Translations under genes and position numbers: made by a program
Shown: one piece after another, positions 34,218 to 45,384 of the stretch
Layout of the letters: every line of letters starts with the position of its first letter
Numbering within the stretch: the stretch's first letter is position 1
Origin: Jacaranda mimosifolia
Lineage: Eukaryota; Streptophyta; Magnoliopsida; Lamiales; Bignoniaceae
Length of the DNA: 64,000 bases
Reading direction: 5' to 3'
Assembly (NCBI GenBank): GCA_018894105.1
Contig: CM032117.1
Span: forward strand, 32,530,501 to 32,594,500
The notes under the pieces: generated by a model
What the model was told of the DNA's origin: nothing
Databases searched by the model: none
The model's input: only the letters and a program-made list of their open reading frames with translations

Positions 34218-34915
34218 TTAAATTTTGTACCTCAATCTAGGATAATTATACTAGATTTCTTTATATTTGTACCTCACTTGGGTAATGAGGTAGGTGATTT
34301 AGCGTGAAATTAGCATTCTTTCATATTGTCCGAGACATAGTTAAATTTTGTACCTCAATCTGGGATAATTGTACTTGATTTCTTCACATTTGTACTTCAC
34401 TTGGGCAATGAGGCAAGTGATATAGCGTGAAGTTAGCATTCTTGCATGTTGTTCGAAACATAGTTAAATTTTTTACCTCAATCTGGGATAATTGTACTTG
34501 ATTTCTTCACATTTGTACCTTACTTGGGCAATGAGGCAGGTGATTTAGCGTGAAATTAGCATTCTTGCATGTTGTTCGAAATATAGTTAAATTTTTTGCC
34601 TTAATCTGGGATAATTGTACTTGATTTCTTCACATTTGTACCTCACTTGGGCAATGGTTCAGGTGATTTAGCGTGAAATTAGCATTCTTGCATGTTGTCC
34701 GAGACATAGTTAAATTTTGTACCTCAACCTGGGATAATTGTACTTGATTTCTTCACATTTGTACCTTACTTGGGCAATGAGGCTGGTGATTTAGCGTGAA
34801 ATTAGCATTCTTGCATGTTGTCCGAGATATAGTTAAATTTTGTACCTCAATCTGAGATAATTGTACTTGATTTCTTCACATTTGTACCTCACGTGGGCAA
34901 CTTTGTACTTAATAT
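34216..34915 (+). repeat. array B of MULE-2, 123-bp units
   Basis: AGTTAAATTTT starts at 34216, 34339, 34462, 34585, 34708 and 34831, an exact 123-bp step five times. Each unit has TTGTACCTCAATCTGGGAT, AATTGTACTTGATTTCTTCA, CATTTGTACCTCACTTGG and GATTTAGCGTGAAATTAGCA. The array begins at the transposase stop codon, so it would form the 3' untranslated region. Confidence 0.95.
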
Positions 34916-35254
34916 CTTAATATTTTTACTAATATTTTTGAATTGAAATTTGTTCAAAGATTTGCTTTTTAAGTCTTGGTAATTAATAACCAAACTATAA
35001 ATATGTGTCCAATATTTATCATATGAATAAAATAATGTTAAAAATTTTAAGTTGTTAATCACTAGTGTTCAACGGATGAATGTTATCAATCGCAGTAATG
35101 AAAGAGTACTTATGCTTTCAAAGATGTAAACAAATGAGAATTTGACGATGATATCCACCCTATCACAGGTACAAATTCGTATTTCACCAGATCCGATAAT
35201 CTCAAATTATTGTACTTGACCATCATTATAATTATTGGAGAATAATTATTTAAT

Positions 35255-36025
35255 TGCAATAAGTGTACTTCAAAAAAACACATTTTATACTTGGTTTGTT
35301 CTGAGTTTGTACTTCATTTCTCCAGAATTGTACTGAGTTTGTACTTTATTTCCCTTGAATTGTACTCAAATTCACTGCCGAGTTTCAATTGAATTTAAAT
35401 GTTCTTCAGCGAAACACATTTTATACTTTCTTTGTTCCGGGTTTGTATTTCATTGCCCTCAAAATGCACTCAAATTCGCCGCCTAGTTTCAATTGAATTG
35501 AAGTGTACTTCAACGAAACACATTTTATACTTTGTTTATTCTGAGTTTGTACTTCGTTTTTCCTGAATTGTACTCAAATTCCCTGCTCAGTTTCAATTGA
35601 ATTTAAGTGTTTTTCAGCGAAACACATTTTATACTTTCTTTGTTCCGGGTTTGTACTTCATTACCCTCAAAATGCACTCAAATTTGCCGCCCAGTTTCAA
35701 TTGAATTGAAGTGTACTTCAACGAAACACATTTTATACTTTGTTTATTCTGAGTTTGTACTTCGTTTCCCCTGAATTGTATTCAAGTTCCCTGCCCAGTT
35801 TCAATTGAATTTAAGTGTTCTTCAGCGAAACACATTTTATACTTTCTTTGTTCCGGGTTTGTACTTCATTACCCTCAAAATGCACTCAAATTCGCTGCCC
35901 AGTTTGAATTGAATTGAAGTGTACTTCAACGAAGCACATTTTATACTTTGTTTATTTTGAGTTTGTACTTCATTTCCCCTAAATTGTACTCAAATTCCCT
36001 GCCCTATTTCAATTGAATTTAAGTT
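35255..36025 (+). repeat. array C of MULE-2, 104-bp units in alternating 208-bp dimers
   Basis: AAGTGT-type markers fall at 35398, 35501, 35605, 35709, 35813 and 35917 after a first at 35261. Two unit types alternate: GAAGTGTACTTCAACGAAAC and TAAGTGTTCTTCAGCGAAAC, so the true repeat is a 208-bp dimer. The array lies between the 3' ends of the two convergent genes. Confidence 0.9.
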
Positions 36026-37204
36026 ATAAATAATTAATGGAAAATTACACTTACATACAAAATAATATTATAAACACAGTATGCTTCAATTTACACATGT
36101 ATTTACATACAAAGTGATTCAAATCCTGGCATTTTCATGACTTAATATTGTATATGCCATTGTTGCACGATATTTATCAATTTCAATTGTTCTAACATAC
36201 TTCCAAAACTCAGGGGTGTCTCTAGCAAAACATTCTGCCCAAAGGCACACATAGACACCACAATCCACTGTACCTACTTGCTACCTTTTTTTTTTTTTTT
36301 TTTTTTTTTTCTGCCTCGTGTATTCATCCACACAACTCCCCAATGAAAGCTTCATGTACTGATAATAGAATGAAGCCTACAAAAATATTGATCAGTTGTT
36401 GACTCCATACATTATGAAGAAATCATACGGAAAGGAAGCAAACTTACAATGGCAATAGCTGTCGGTTTGTATCTGGCGGCCATTATTGAATTCATGTATA
36501 AGAAAAAATGAGTCGAGGTGTCGAGGACAACCAAGAACCAGTGATGGTGCCGGCAAATTGATAGGATTATGTAACGACACTGGTTTAAAACATCCACCGT
36601 GGGCTCTTCCAAATCTTTACATGTGAAGGTGTTAAGTGTAGATATCAACTCCACAAATTCTTCATCCGTAATATCCTTGATGTTGCGTCCCTAGAGTTGG
36701 TCTAATATATCAGCCTATGAAGTATAAAACTACTGGTTAGACTCATTGGAAACGTGAACTAATTAAGTTAGAAAACTGCCACTTACCTGCGCTATTGAGG
36801 ATGTGAACCACACCTTGTGGTGACACTTTTTGCCGAAAGATGGGCTACATAATATCAACATGTAGCAGTCCACTATGTCACCGGTAAGTTCTCCTCCAAA
36901 TAAGAGCTCACAAAAGCTTCTTCCATCCAGAAACTGTCTTGCTCCCTCCCAGACAACCACCCTACATAATTGTTAATTATTAGTTCAAATACTAATTTAT
37001 CCAAAAGAAAAATAATAAGCAAATTTTGTTACCTCAAATTATCTCTTCTGACAAAGTTGTCAATGACTTCTTGCTCTTCTACTGGAATAAGAGCAAGACC
37101 TCTATAATCAGTCCTTCCTTTATAGAGATCAGCCACTTCAGTCTTTGGGTTGGTTGGTTCATCTACCACCTGGATTGGGCTGATTCTTTGGTCTCTTGGG
37201 GTAC

Positions 37205-37750
37205 AAAACACAGCACATTAGGTACAGAGTATCAACTATTGAAGTACAAAAGATAAGCACATGAAGTATAAATATCACCAACATGGAGTACAAAACTCAA
37301 GCACATTAGGTATAAAGTATCAACTATTGAAGCAGAAAAGATAAGCACATGAAGTACAAATATCACCAACATGGAGTACTAAACTCAAGCACATAGGTAT
37401 AAAGTATCAACTATTGAACTAGAAAAGATAAGCACATGAAGTACAGATATCACCAACATGGAGTACAAAACTTAAGCACATTAGGTATAAAGTGTCAACT
37501 ATTGAAGTACAAAAGATAAGCACTTGAAGTATAGATATCACCAACATGGAGTACTAAACTCAAGCACATTAGGTATAAAGTATCAACTATTGAAGTAGAA
37601 AAGATAAGCACATAAAGTACAAATATCGCCAACATTAAGTGCAAAGATTAGCACATTAAGTATAAATATCACCAACTTGGAGTACAAAAGATTAGCACAT
37701 TAAGTACAAGTATCACCAACATGAAGTATAAGATATCATCCATTAAGTGC
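37205..37750 (-). repeat. array D of MULE-2, 88-bp units in an intron
   Basis: ACATGGAGTA-type markers lie at 37281, 37369, 37456, 37544 and 37632, spacing 87-88. Units read AAGTACAAATATCACCAACA, GGAGTACAAAACTCAAGCAC, ATTAGGTATAAAGTATCAAC. Here the shared motif is AAGTACA, the reverse complement of the TGTACTT of arrays A-C, so relative to the minus-strand gene it is in the same sense as arrays A-C are to theirs. Confidence 0.85.
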
Positions 37751-39499
37751 AAATATCAACCAATCAAGTATAAGATATCATTACATTTATTATAAACAGA
37801 CAATTTACAAATGAAATGCAAATAGCAAAAATATAAAACATTAAGTAGTGTACAACACCTTCTTCTCTTCTTGTTCTTTGTTTTTTTGTGCACGAGACGA
37901 GCACGATAGGTCTTTGTCACTTGTCTTGCTCTTTTGGCTAGTGTGGTGCTCGGGGGGCTGACAAAATTTGGAGATTTCTGTTTTGGCTTCCTGTCTTCTC
38001 GATTGTGCACATTTGTCACAATTGAGGACATGACATTTGCCACTTCAATCTCAGATTCCTCGAACTCAGCCGCTTGAATTGGTATATAATCTTCTGTCTT
38101 CAAAGGTATGGGGGAATCTGAAGGATCATGATGGTGTTTTGTTCGACTTTCTTCATCCACTATGTCTTCAGAATCATCCCCTTCTTTATGTGCATCATGT
38201 ACAAATCAAGTCCCCCCTCATGCACATACTCACCAGCTTCCTGCTCAAGCTCCACCCCATCAGTCTTGTCCTCAGCTAAGTGCTCCTCCTCACCCTACTC
38301 ATTTATTGCTATGTATTCGAATGAAGCAATTTTTTCTTTCAATGATTTAATTTCTTCAACTTTCGCTGCAATAATTGTTTCATATATTGTATGATCACAG
38401 ACATGGACTTCACTGATGGCAATACTGGCAGCCTCTGATTTCTTGATCAAAACTGCCAGTTCTAACTCCTCTGGAGCAGGGTTGGGCTACAACCTATTAC
38501 AATGGAAATAATTATCAAATTCAAATTATTATACAAAAAACTAATAATGAATTATTACAATTATTACCATATTTGCTGTAACTTGCTTCAATTTATTCTC
38601 TGCATGCTCCACATTATGTGGGAGTTTGCTATCCTTCCACCGGTAAAAGAATGGAAACTTAAACAAACTCACTAGTGAAGCCAGTGAGGGGATGCGTTCA
38701 TAAACCCATGCCTGTCATTCATAAATCAAAAAATTATACTCATTTGAATATAAATATAATCAATGTTATTAGAAAAATGAAGCAGCCACTTGCTATCAAG
38801 CTGACTGTACACCCATCAATGTGCTTCTTTGTTCTTTCTCCACCTACTCCTAAATAGTTCCTCATATCTTGGACAAGAAAATTGTATACAGCTATACCCC
38901 ATGCATACAGACCAACTCTAGACAAATTGTCCAAGTATGGTAGGAGAAATCGTGGAGTCCAATAATTAGATGTTGGAAACAGAATATAATTAAAAACAAA
39001 AAGTATGTACAACCTACAAAAATTATTCAAGTCATCCACACTATTCTTATATACATACTCCTCAAACTTTTTTGTTATTTCAGATCTAGTTATATTCTGC
39101 AGCTTTCCTGAAAAAAGGTGGTCAAAGGTTGAAGACTTAATCTTCAATGTTATATCAACAGATTGCCCCACATGTGGCAACCCTAAACCATAGAAAATTC
39201 AGCTGCAGAAAAAGGAACCTCAACCCCCTAAGCAAAATGAAATGACAGCTTTTTTGAGTCAAACCTCCTAAGTATAGCTTCAAGCCGAATGAAACTTGAA
39301 CTTAACTTAGGCATATCCATGTATATATAGAAAGGGGTCTTCTTTAATGCATCAAAATGTTTGGACCCCATATTGGACTTCACAAGCTCCAATTTACTCT
39401 GAAAATATTGGGGAGACTAACAAGAGCAAACCTCACAATATCTTGGCTTTGCTGCAATGAGAAAAAAAATAGTATATAAACAGATAATAAACTAACCCT

Positions 39500-41565
39500 T
39501 TTAGATAGAGTGTACTAAAAACTTGAATGTTTTGTACTAAAGATGCTTCTAAAATGTACTTTACAAACACATAATATATACTACACTTTTGGTTATTCTA
39601 TACTTCAGGCTTGAATGTTTTATACTACAGTTGCTTCTAAAATGTACTGCAGATACACATATTATATACTAGAGTTCCATTTAATGTATGCTACAGGCTT
39701 AAAGGTTTTATACTTCAGTTGCTTCTAATGTGTACTGTAGATGCAAAGATTATATACTATATTTTCAGTTAATGTATAATGTAGGCTTAAATGTTTATGT
39801 ACTAAAGATGTTTCTAAAATGTACTGCAGCTCTACAGATTATATACTACACTTATGCCTAAAGTGTACTGCTAGTTTGAATGTTTTATACTATATTTGCT
39901 TCTAAAATGTACTGTACCTATAGAGATTATATACTACACTTTTGCCTAAAGTGTACTCCAGATGCTCTTAAAATGTACTGCAACTATATAGATTATATAC
40001 TACCATTTGCCTAATGTGTACTGCAAGTTTGAATGCTTTATACTACATTTGTTTCTAAAATGTATTGTAGCAACACAGATTATATACTACACTTATGCCT
40101 AAAGTGTACTGCCAGTTTGAATGTTTTATACTATATTTGCTTCTAAAATGTACTACACCTACAGAGATTATATACTACACTTTTGCCTAAAGTGTACTGC
40201 AGATGCTCCTAAAATATACTGCAGCTATACAGATTATATACTACCCTTTTGCCTATTTTGTACTGCAAGTTTGAATGTTTTATACTACATTTGCTTCTAA
40301 AATATACTACAGCTCTACAGATTATATACTACACTTATGCCTAAAGTGTACTGTCAGTTTGAATGTTTTATACTACACTTGTTTCTAAAATGTACTGCAC
40401 CTACAGAGATTATATACTACACTTTTTCCTAAAGTGTACTGCAGCTATATAGATTGTATAGTATCCTTTTGGCTAATGTGTACTGCAAGCTTGAATGTTT
40501 TATACTACGTTTGCTTCTAAAATGTACTACAGCTCTATAAATATTTCCTACACTTATGCCTAAAGTGTACTGCCAATTTGAATGTTTTATACTATATTTG
40601 CTTCTAAAATGTACTGCACCTACAGAGATTATATACTACACTTTTGTCTAAAGTGTATTGCAGCTATACAGATTATATACTATCCTTTTGCCTAATATGT
40701 ACTGCAAGCTTGAATGCTTTATACTACATTTGTTTCTAAAATGTACTGTAGCAACACATTATATACTACACTTATTCCTAAAGTGTACTGCCAGCTTAAA
40801 TGTTTTATACTACATTTGCTTCTAAAATGTACTGCAGCTACACAGATTATATACTACACTTATGCCTAAAGTGTATTGCAAGTTTGAATGTTATATACTA
40901 CATTTGCTTCTAAAATGTGCTGCAACTACAGAGATTATATACTACACTTTTGCCTAATGTGTATTGCAGGTGCTCCTAAAATGTACTACAACTATACAGA
41001 TTATATACTACCCTTTTGCCTAAAGTGTACTGCCAGCTTGAATGCTTTATACTACTTTGCTTCTAAGATGTACTGCAGCTACACAAATTATATACTACAC
41101 TTATGCCTAAAGTATACTGCAAGTTTGAATGTTTTATACTACATTTGTTTCTAAAATGTGCTGCAGCTACACAGATTATATACTACAATTTTGCCTAATG
41201 TGTATTGCAGATGCTCCTAAAATGTATTGCACCTACACATTATATACTACACTTTTGCATAATGTGTACTCCATGCTTGAATGTTTATACTACATTTGCT
41301 TCTAAAATGTACTGCACCTACACAGATTATATACTATACTTTTGCCTAATGTGTACTATAGATGCTCCTAAAATGTACTGCAGCTATACATATTATATAC
41401 TATACTACCCTTTTGCCTAATGTGTACTGCAAGTTTGAATGTTTTATACTACATTTGCTTTTAAAATGTACTGCGGTTACTTAGATTATATACTATACTT
41501 TTGCTAATGTGTACTGCATGCTTGGATGTTCTGTACTACAGATAACGCACTACCACTTTCAGATA
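39500..41565. repeat. array E of MULE-2, ~88-bp monomers in a ~242-bp higher-order repeat
   Basis: Monomers contain TTTGAATGTTTTATACTACA, TTTGCTTCTAAAATGTACTG, CAGATTATATACTACACTTT, TGCCTAAAGTGTACTGC. In the left half, AGTTTGAATG preceded by AAAGTGTACTGC recurs at about 39873, 40114 and 40356 (241-242 bp), each block being two full monomers plus a shortened one of about 65 bp that lacks the GAATGTTTTATAC segment. Roughly 20-25 monomers in total. It fills the first intron of the minus-strand gene. Confidence 0.85.
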
Positions 41566-41825
41566 GTTTTATCATATAATTTCACCATATAATTTCAGTT
41601 AAAAAGAAGTATAAACCCCTAAAAGGTGAAGTGCAACTTTCATGCCCTTCAAGTACAAATCAGAAACTTCCCATCTCACAACAGAAATCATATATATATC
41701 AAAGGAGTTCAAGTGTTTAACGACTAAAAAAGGAATAAAAACCCTAAACATGAGAAAATAGACAAGAAATGAGTGTAACACTGAAAAATCACGGACATTT
41801 GAAATTGCAAATGCAGAAAACATAC

Positions 41826-41889
41826 CTTTGTTTCTTTTGATCACTTCTTTTTGTACTTTGCTTCTTGTTGCAATTGTTTTTCCTTCCAT
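41826..41889 (-). pseudogene. exon 1 of the MULE-2 Ulp1-type gene
   Basis: 64 nt with ATG and an intact donor (GTATGT). Identical in length and nearly in sequence to 8205-8268. Confidence 0.65.
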
Positions 41890-42241
41890 TGTTGCAGAAA
41901 AATGACAGAAATTTTGGTACCTTTTTTTTTTTTTTCACTTCTTCTTCTTCTTCTCGTGTCAATGGCAGAGGAACGGTTTCACGCCCTTTTCTTTTGGCGC
42001 TTAGAGAAGCCGATTTCAGGCTAAAAAAGAAAAGAAAAGTGTTCTTCTTCTTCAAGAAAGAACACATTTTCCAGGTATTTTTGTTGTTTTTTTCTAGCTG
42101 CAAGGGTATATAGGTCTTTCTAAAAGATATGGGGAGTGATTCCTAACTTTTGTGAAAAAGTGGGGAGTTTAGTGTGTAAAAATTCAAATGGGGACTAGAC
42201 ACTAAATTGAAAGTAGGGTTACGGATTTTTTTTCTAATTAA

Positions 42242-42250
42242 CTATTGATT
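42242..42250. repeat. right target-site duplication of MULE-2 (imperfect)
   Basis: CTATTGATT; see 29150-29158. Confidence 0.55.
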
Positions 42251-42936
42251 CAAATCTGAAGGGCTTGTTCTTCAATATTTTGAGGAAATTTTTTTCAATT
42301 TTCAAAAAAAATTAAAAATATAGGCATATTTTTAAAATTTTCTTCCAAAATACTATAATTTTTTAACCAAAAAATTCTTCACAGTTCATTAAAAAAAAAA
42401 CCCTACATCCCTAAAAAGCATACCTACTCCCTCATTTTCTCACTTCATCTTTCATATTAGTGATTCATTTATCACTTTCTCACTTCACTCATATATAAAT
42501 ATATATATATACACACACACACATACTAGATGGAGGTGCTCGCGCACCCTGAATAGGGTAGGTAAATAATTTTTTTTATGTTAATTATCAAACATAAAAA
42601 TATGGAAATATATAAAATAATAATTGATATTTATAATAATCAATTAATATTAGCTTATTTAAGAAATTTTTCTATGGGAAAAAGTTTATATAATTGCTGA
42701 AAATAAATAAAAAAGGGCTTCAAAAATTAATATAGTTGTGTTTTTTGAAGTTTTAAGTTTTGAAATAGTTGTTACTTTGAGTTGCTCTCCGCACCCCCCC
42801 AAAGAAGATATGCAGGCAATCTTTTTTGCTATGGTGTACCTATTAGATTACAGGTATTTCTTGTTGTTTCTTTTTTATACTTATTCAATTGAGTCCTTCG
42901 AATACATTTTAGGTGACTATCATTTGAATGGGCTCG

Positions 42937-42973
<37 letters not shown>

Positions 42974-44115
42974 CTATAATTGGGTTAGAGCACTTTTGGA
43001 ATTTTTGAAATTTTTATGTTGGGCTATATAATTTAGAACTCAGGATATTTAAGTTCTATCTATAAAGATTATAAATTTGAAATTAATTGAATTATGCTGG
43101 ACTTATAATTTATATATTCAGAATTTTATTTATTTATTTATTTATTTTTGTTTTTGTTTTTGTTTTGGTGTGTTACTCATTAACCAATTCCTTTGTCTTA
43201 ATGAGTTATGTAAGAATACTTATTTTTCCAAAAGTAGGTGAGTGGGATAGTTGTTAATTGCAAACGTTCAATTTCATTAAATAGGAATTAATTTATTTTT
43301 TTCCCTGATATATAAATATGCAGATGTGTTATCATAGGAACAGATACTTTTTTTGTAGTTTCTTTTACAATACCTAATTAGAAAGTAATATTTATTTGTT
43401 TAATTATAATATTATTGCAGTTAAAATATTTGGAAGTAGAAAAATAGGATACCATGGGTAGAAAATTGCCTAAACGTATAAAAGCATCTCAAATCTTAGA
43501 ATGATGTGTGATATATATATGAAACATCTCTTGAGCAAGATAATATTTTTTTCATTAAAGTTGTTTTATTTATTTATTTTTATTTTTTTTAAATTTAATA
43601 TATGTATATTTTATGTTTCAAAAGTTGCAAAGTTATATGATAAATTTTTCATAATATTTATTGGATCTTTTCAAGATCAATAAAAAAGATATGAAGTTGA
43701 AGAATGGATTGAATTTTAGTCTTCAGCCTGTTGGAAAAATTATATGTATATATTTATGTTATTTCTATTTTTTGAGCTATATGCTAAAACAACTATAACT
43801 TTAAAAATTAGATTAATATAATGAATTTATATAAAAACCATGTTTAAAAAATAAAAAGTAGAAAAATAAAATAGAAAGGCAAAAAAACTTGAGAATATGA
43901 AAAACAGTTTTTTAAGTAAACAATAAAACAGAAAAATACAATTTATGATTAATAATAAAAAAGAGTTTACTATGATAACCATAGGCAACATAAAAGTTCA
44001 GTTTTTTAATAATCTATCAAGTATACAAACACCAAATAAAATGTTAAAAATGTGCAAATACTAATGAAAGTCTTGTTTCATGAGACATATTTTCAAATAA
44101 TCACAAGCAACATTC
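42251..44115. other. AT-rich intergenic DNA with microsatellites
   Basis: (AT)n(AC)n at about 42496-42527 and (TA)n at about 42938-42968. Open frames are short and low-complexity. No gene is recognised. Confidence 0.6.
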
Positions 44116-44118
44116 TAA

Positions 44119-44388
44119 GGACTAATTTGGTTGGGATAATAAGATAGGATACAGTGTTTTTGTTCTACCTTATTATTTGTTTAGTTGGAGTGACAATAAA
44201 CATTCAAACCCGCATGAATGTCAAAAGCCCGTATTTTATATGTGCAACTCCTATGATAAATTAATTTGCCCACCATCATGAGTTTATTTATCATGCTAAC
44301 CAAACTATACTATAATAATAAAATATCACACAAATTATAACATAATAAATAATCATGAGATAACTTAAAAATCCAGCCAAACTAGCCC
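44119..44388. mobile_element. Tourist-like (PIF/Harbinger) MITE
   Basis: Left end GGACTAATTTGGTTGG; right end on minus GGGCTAGTTTGGCTGG. TAA flanks both sides (44116-44118 and 44389-44391). A 270-bp length, 3-bp TAA target and such ends are typical of Tourist-like MITEs. Confidence 0.85.
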
Positions 44389-44928
44389 TAAGTTAAGTTG
44401 TTTTCCCTTCTTCATTCATAGTGTTTTTCTAAATAATGTTGCAAGTCCATGTAACCAAGTCAATTCGAGCGTATGTGGATGTTAATGTTCTGTTAATAGA
44501 TCGAACCAAAAAAAAAATTGTATTTTTATAATAAATATCTAATTATATTTTAATATTTAGTTTTAATTAGATAAAAAAAATTAATTTGATTGATGTTAAT
44601 TTTACTCAATATAATTTATTTTTTTCATAAGAAAACCGCAAAAAGATGTGACGTGCAACCACATATTTCTTATCTTTACAACTACTCAAATACTCAAATA
44701 TATAAGAATATATTAAGATAAACTTGGGGATTACAAGCCAAAAGTTTTGAGGGAAAATTTAAACAAAAAATTACAAACTTCCCTTAACAATATGTCCAAT
44801 TACTAAAAATCTCTTCTAGAAGAAAAGAGATAAAATTATGGACAACATCAAATTGAAAGTTAAAAGCAAAATTTAAGATGATAAAGCTTCCAACGCATGC
44901 AAGAATTCCTGCCAGAGGGGCCAAGCTT

Positions 44929-45384
44929 GGGCTTGTTTGTTTACAAATTTTCAATCAATTTTTCAACTCCCAAAATTTAAACAAACAAACACTACACATT
45001 TTTCAATTTTACTCCAAAAAACAAAATTTATTCCCAAAATATCCCTGCTATTCACACTCCCAACACATTCCCCAAAGTTCCAATCAATTATCTCATCATT
45101 GCAAATATATACACATACTACCACTTATACAATCTATATGTACACATACATAAATAATTTTGAAATACTTATTTCAACCCACCAACCCAACAAAAAATTT
45201 ATTGATATGATATCTTGTCCCATCCTAAAACACAAACAAACAAACAATTTTCTCATAATTTATTTTTTATCTACCACCCAAAATACAAACAAACAATCAT
45301 CACATTCTCTAACCCCACTTCCCAAAAACCATTTTGGAAATTCAAAATTGGGAGAATGCCCTAATTCACATCCAAACAAAGTCC
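44929..45384. mobile_element. possible MITE-like element with GGCTTGTTTG ends
   Basis: GGCTTGTTTGTTTAC near 44931 and, on minus, GGACTTTGTTTGGATG near 45384 resemble each other, and TTG lies outside both. The inside is rich in AAACAAAC and CCCAA words. A 180-codon plus-strand frame over it is low-complexity and probably spurious. Confidence 0.35.

Larger units (their letters stand above)
36119..41889 (-). pseudogene. Ulp1-type cysteine protease gene with plant-mobile-like domain (MULE-2 second gene)
   Basis: Ulp1-family proteases cleave SUMO-like modifiers; some plant MULEs (Kaonashi/KI-MULE type) carry such a gene. On minus: exon 1 (41889-41826) MEGKTIATRSKVQKEVI ending at AAAG/GTATGT; a long intron holding array E; a block at about 39400-38790 with SKHFDALKKTPFYIYMDMPK, FDSKKLSFHF, FNYILFPTSNYWTPRFLLPY, GLYAWGIAVYNFLVQDM, HIDGCTVSL, which is the DUF1985/plant-mobile style region; an exon from 38711 with AWVYERIPSLASLVSLFKFP; a charged linker (38490-37760); VVDEPTNPKTEV and IPVEEQEVIDNFVRRDNLR (37256-37020); GRSFCELLFGGELTGDIVDC (36950-36860); CRYIILSICRHHHWFLVVLD with the catalytic His-Trp (36590-36510); and VDCGVYVCLWAECFA with the catalytic Cys (36270-36220), ending at 36119. 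In-frame stops between the mobile-domain blocks show decay. An oligo-T tract interrupts 36289-36310. Confidence 0.75.
29159..42241 (+). mobile_element. MULE-2: 13-kb Mutator-like element with two convergent genes and five repeat arrays
   Basis: Both ends align with MULE-1 (left ACTTATTTAAAAGTACC, AGTCCCCACTTGATTTTT, AAATCACTCCCTAC; right on minus AGTCCCCATTTGAATTTTT, AAACTCCCCAC, GAATCACTCCCC), and the two ends are degenerate inverted repeats of each other. Order: transposase exon 1, array A in intron, transposase exons 2-3, array B, array C, then on minus the Ulp1 C-terminal exon, more exons, array D in an intron, the plant-mobile-type exons, array E in a long first intron, and first exon. 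Thirteen kilobases is large for a MULE, mostly because of the arrays. Both genes carry stops or frame breaks, so it is probably non-autonomous now. Confidence 0.85.

Noticed and set aside
36289..36310. Oligo-T tract as a retrocopy poly-A tail on minus
   Set aside because: It lies within the Ulp1-type gene between two exons, so it is more simply intronic.
37756..39193. Plus-strand frames opposite the Ulp1-type gene
   Set aside because: Shadows of the minus-strand exons, which carry the recognisable motifs.
41789..42113. Overlapping Lys-rich and Phe-rich frames on the two strands
   Set aside because: They arise from A/T-rich runs at the right end of MULE-2; only the 64-nt first exon is supported by conservation with MULE-1.
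2784..42250. CRISPR-like interpretation of the regular arrays
   Set aside because: Whole units repeat without unique spacers, the units are intronic or intergenic parts of a plant transposon, and no cas genes exist.
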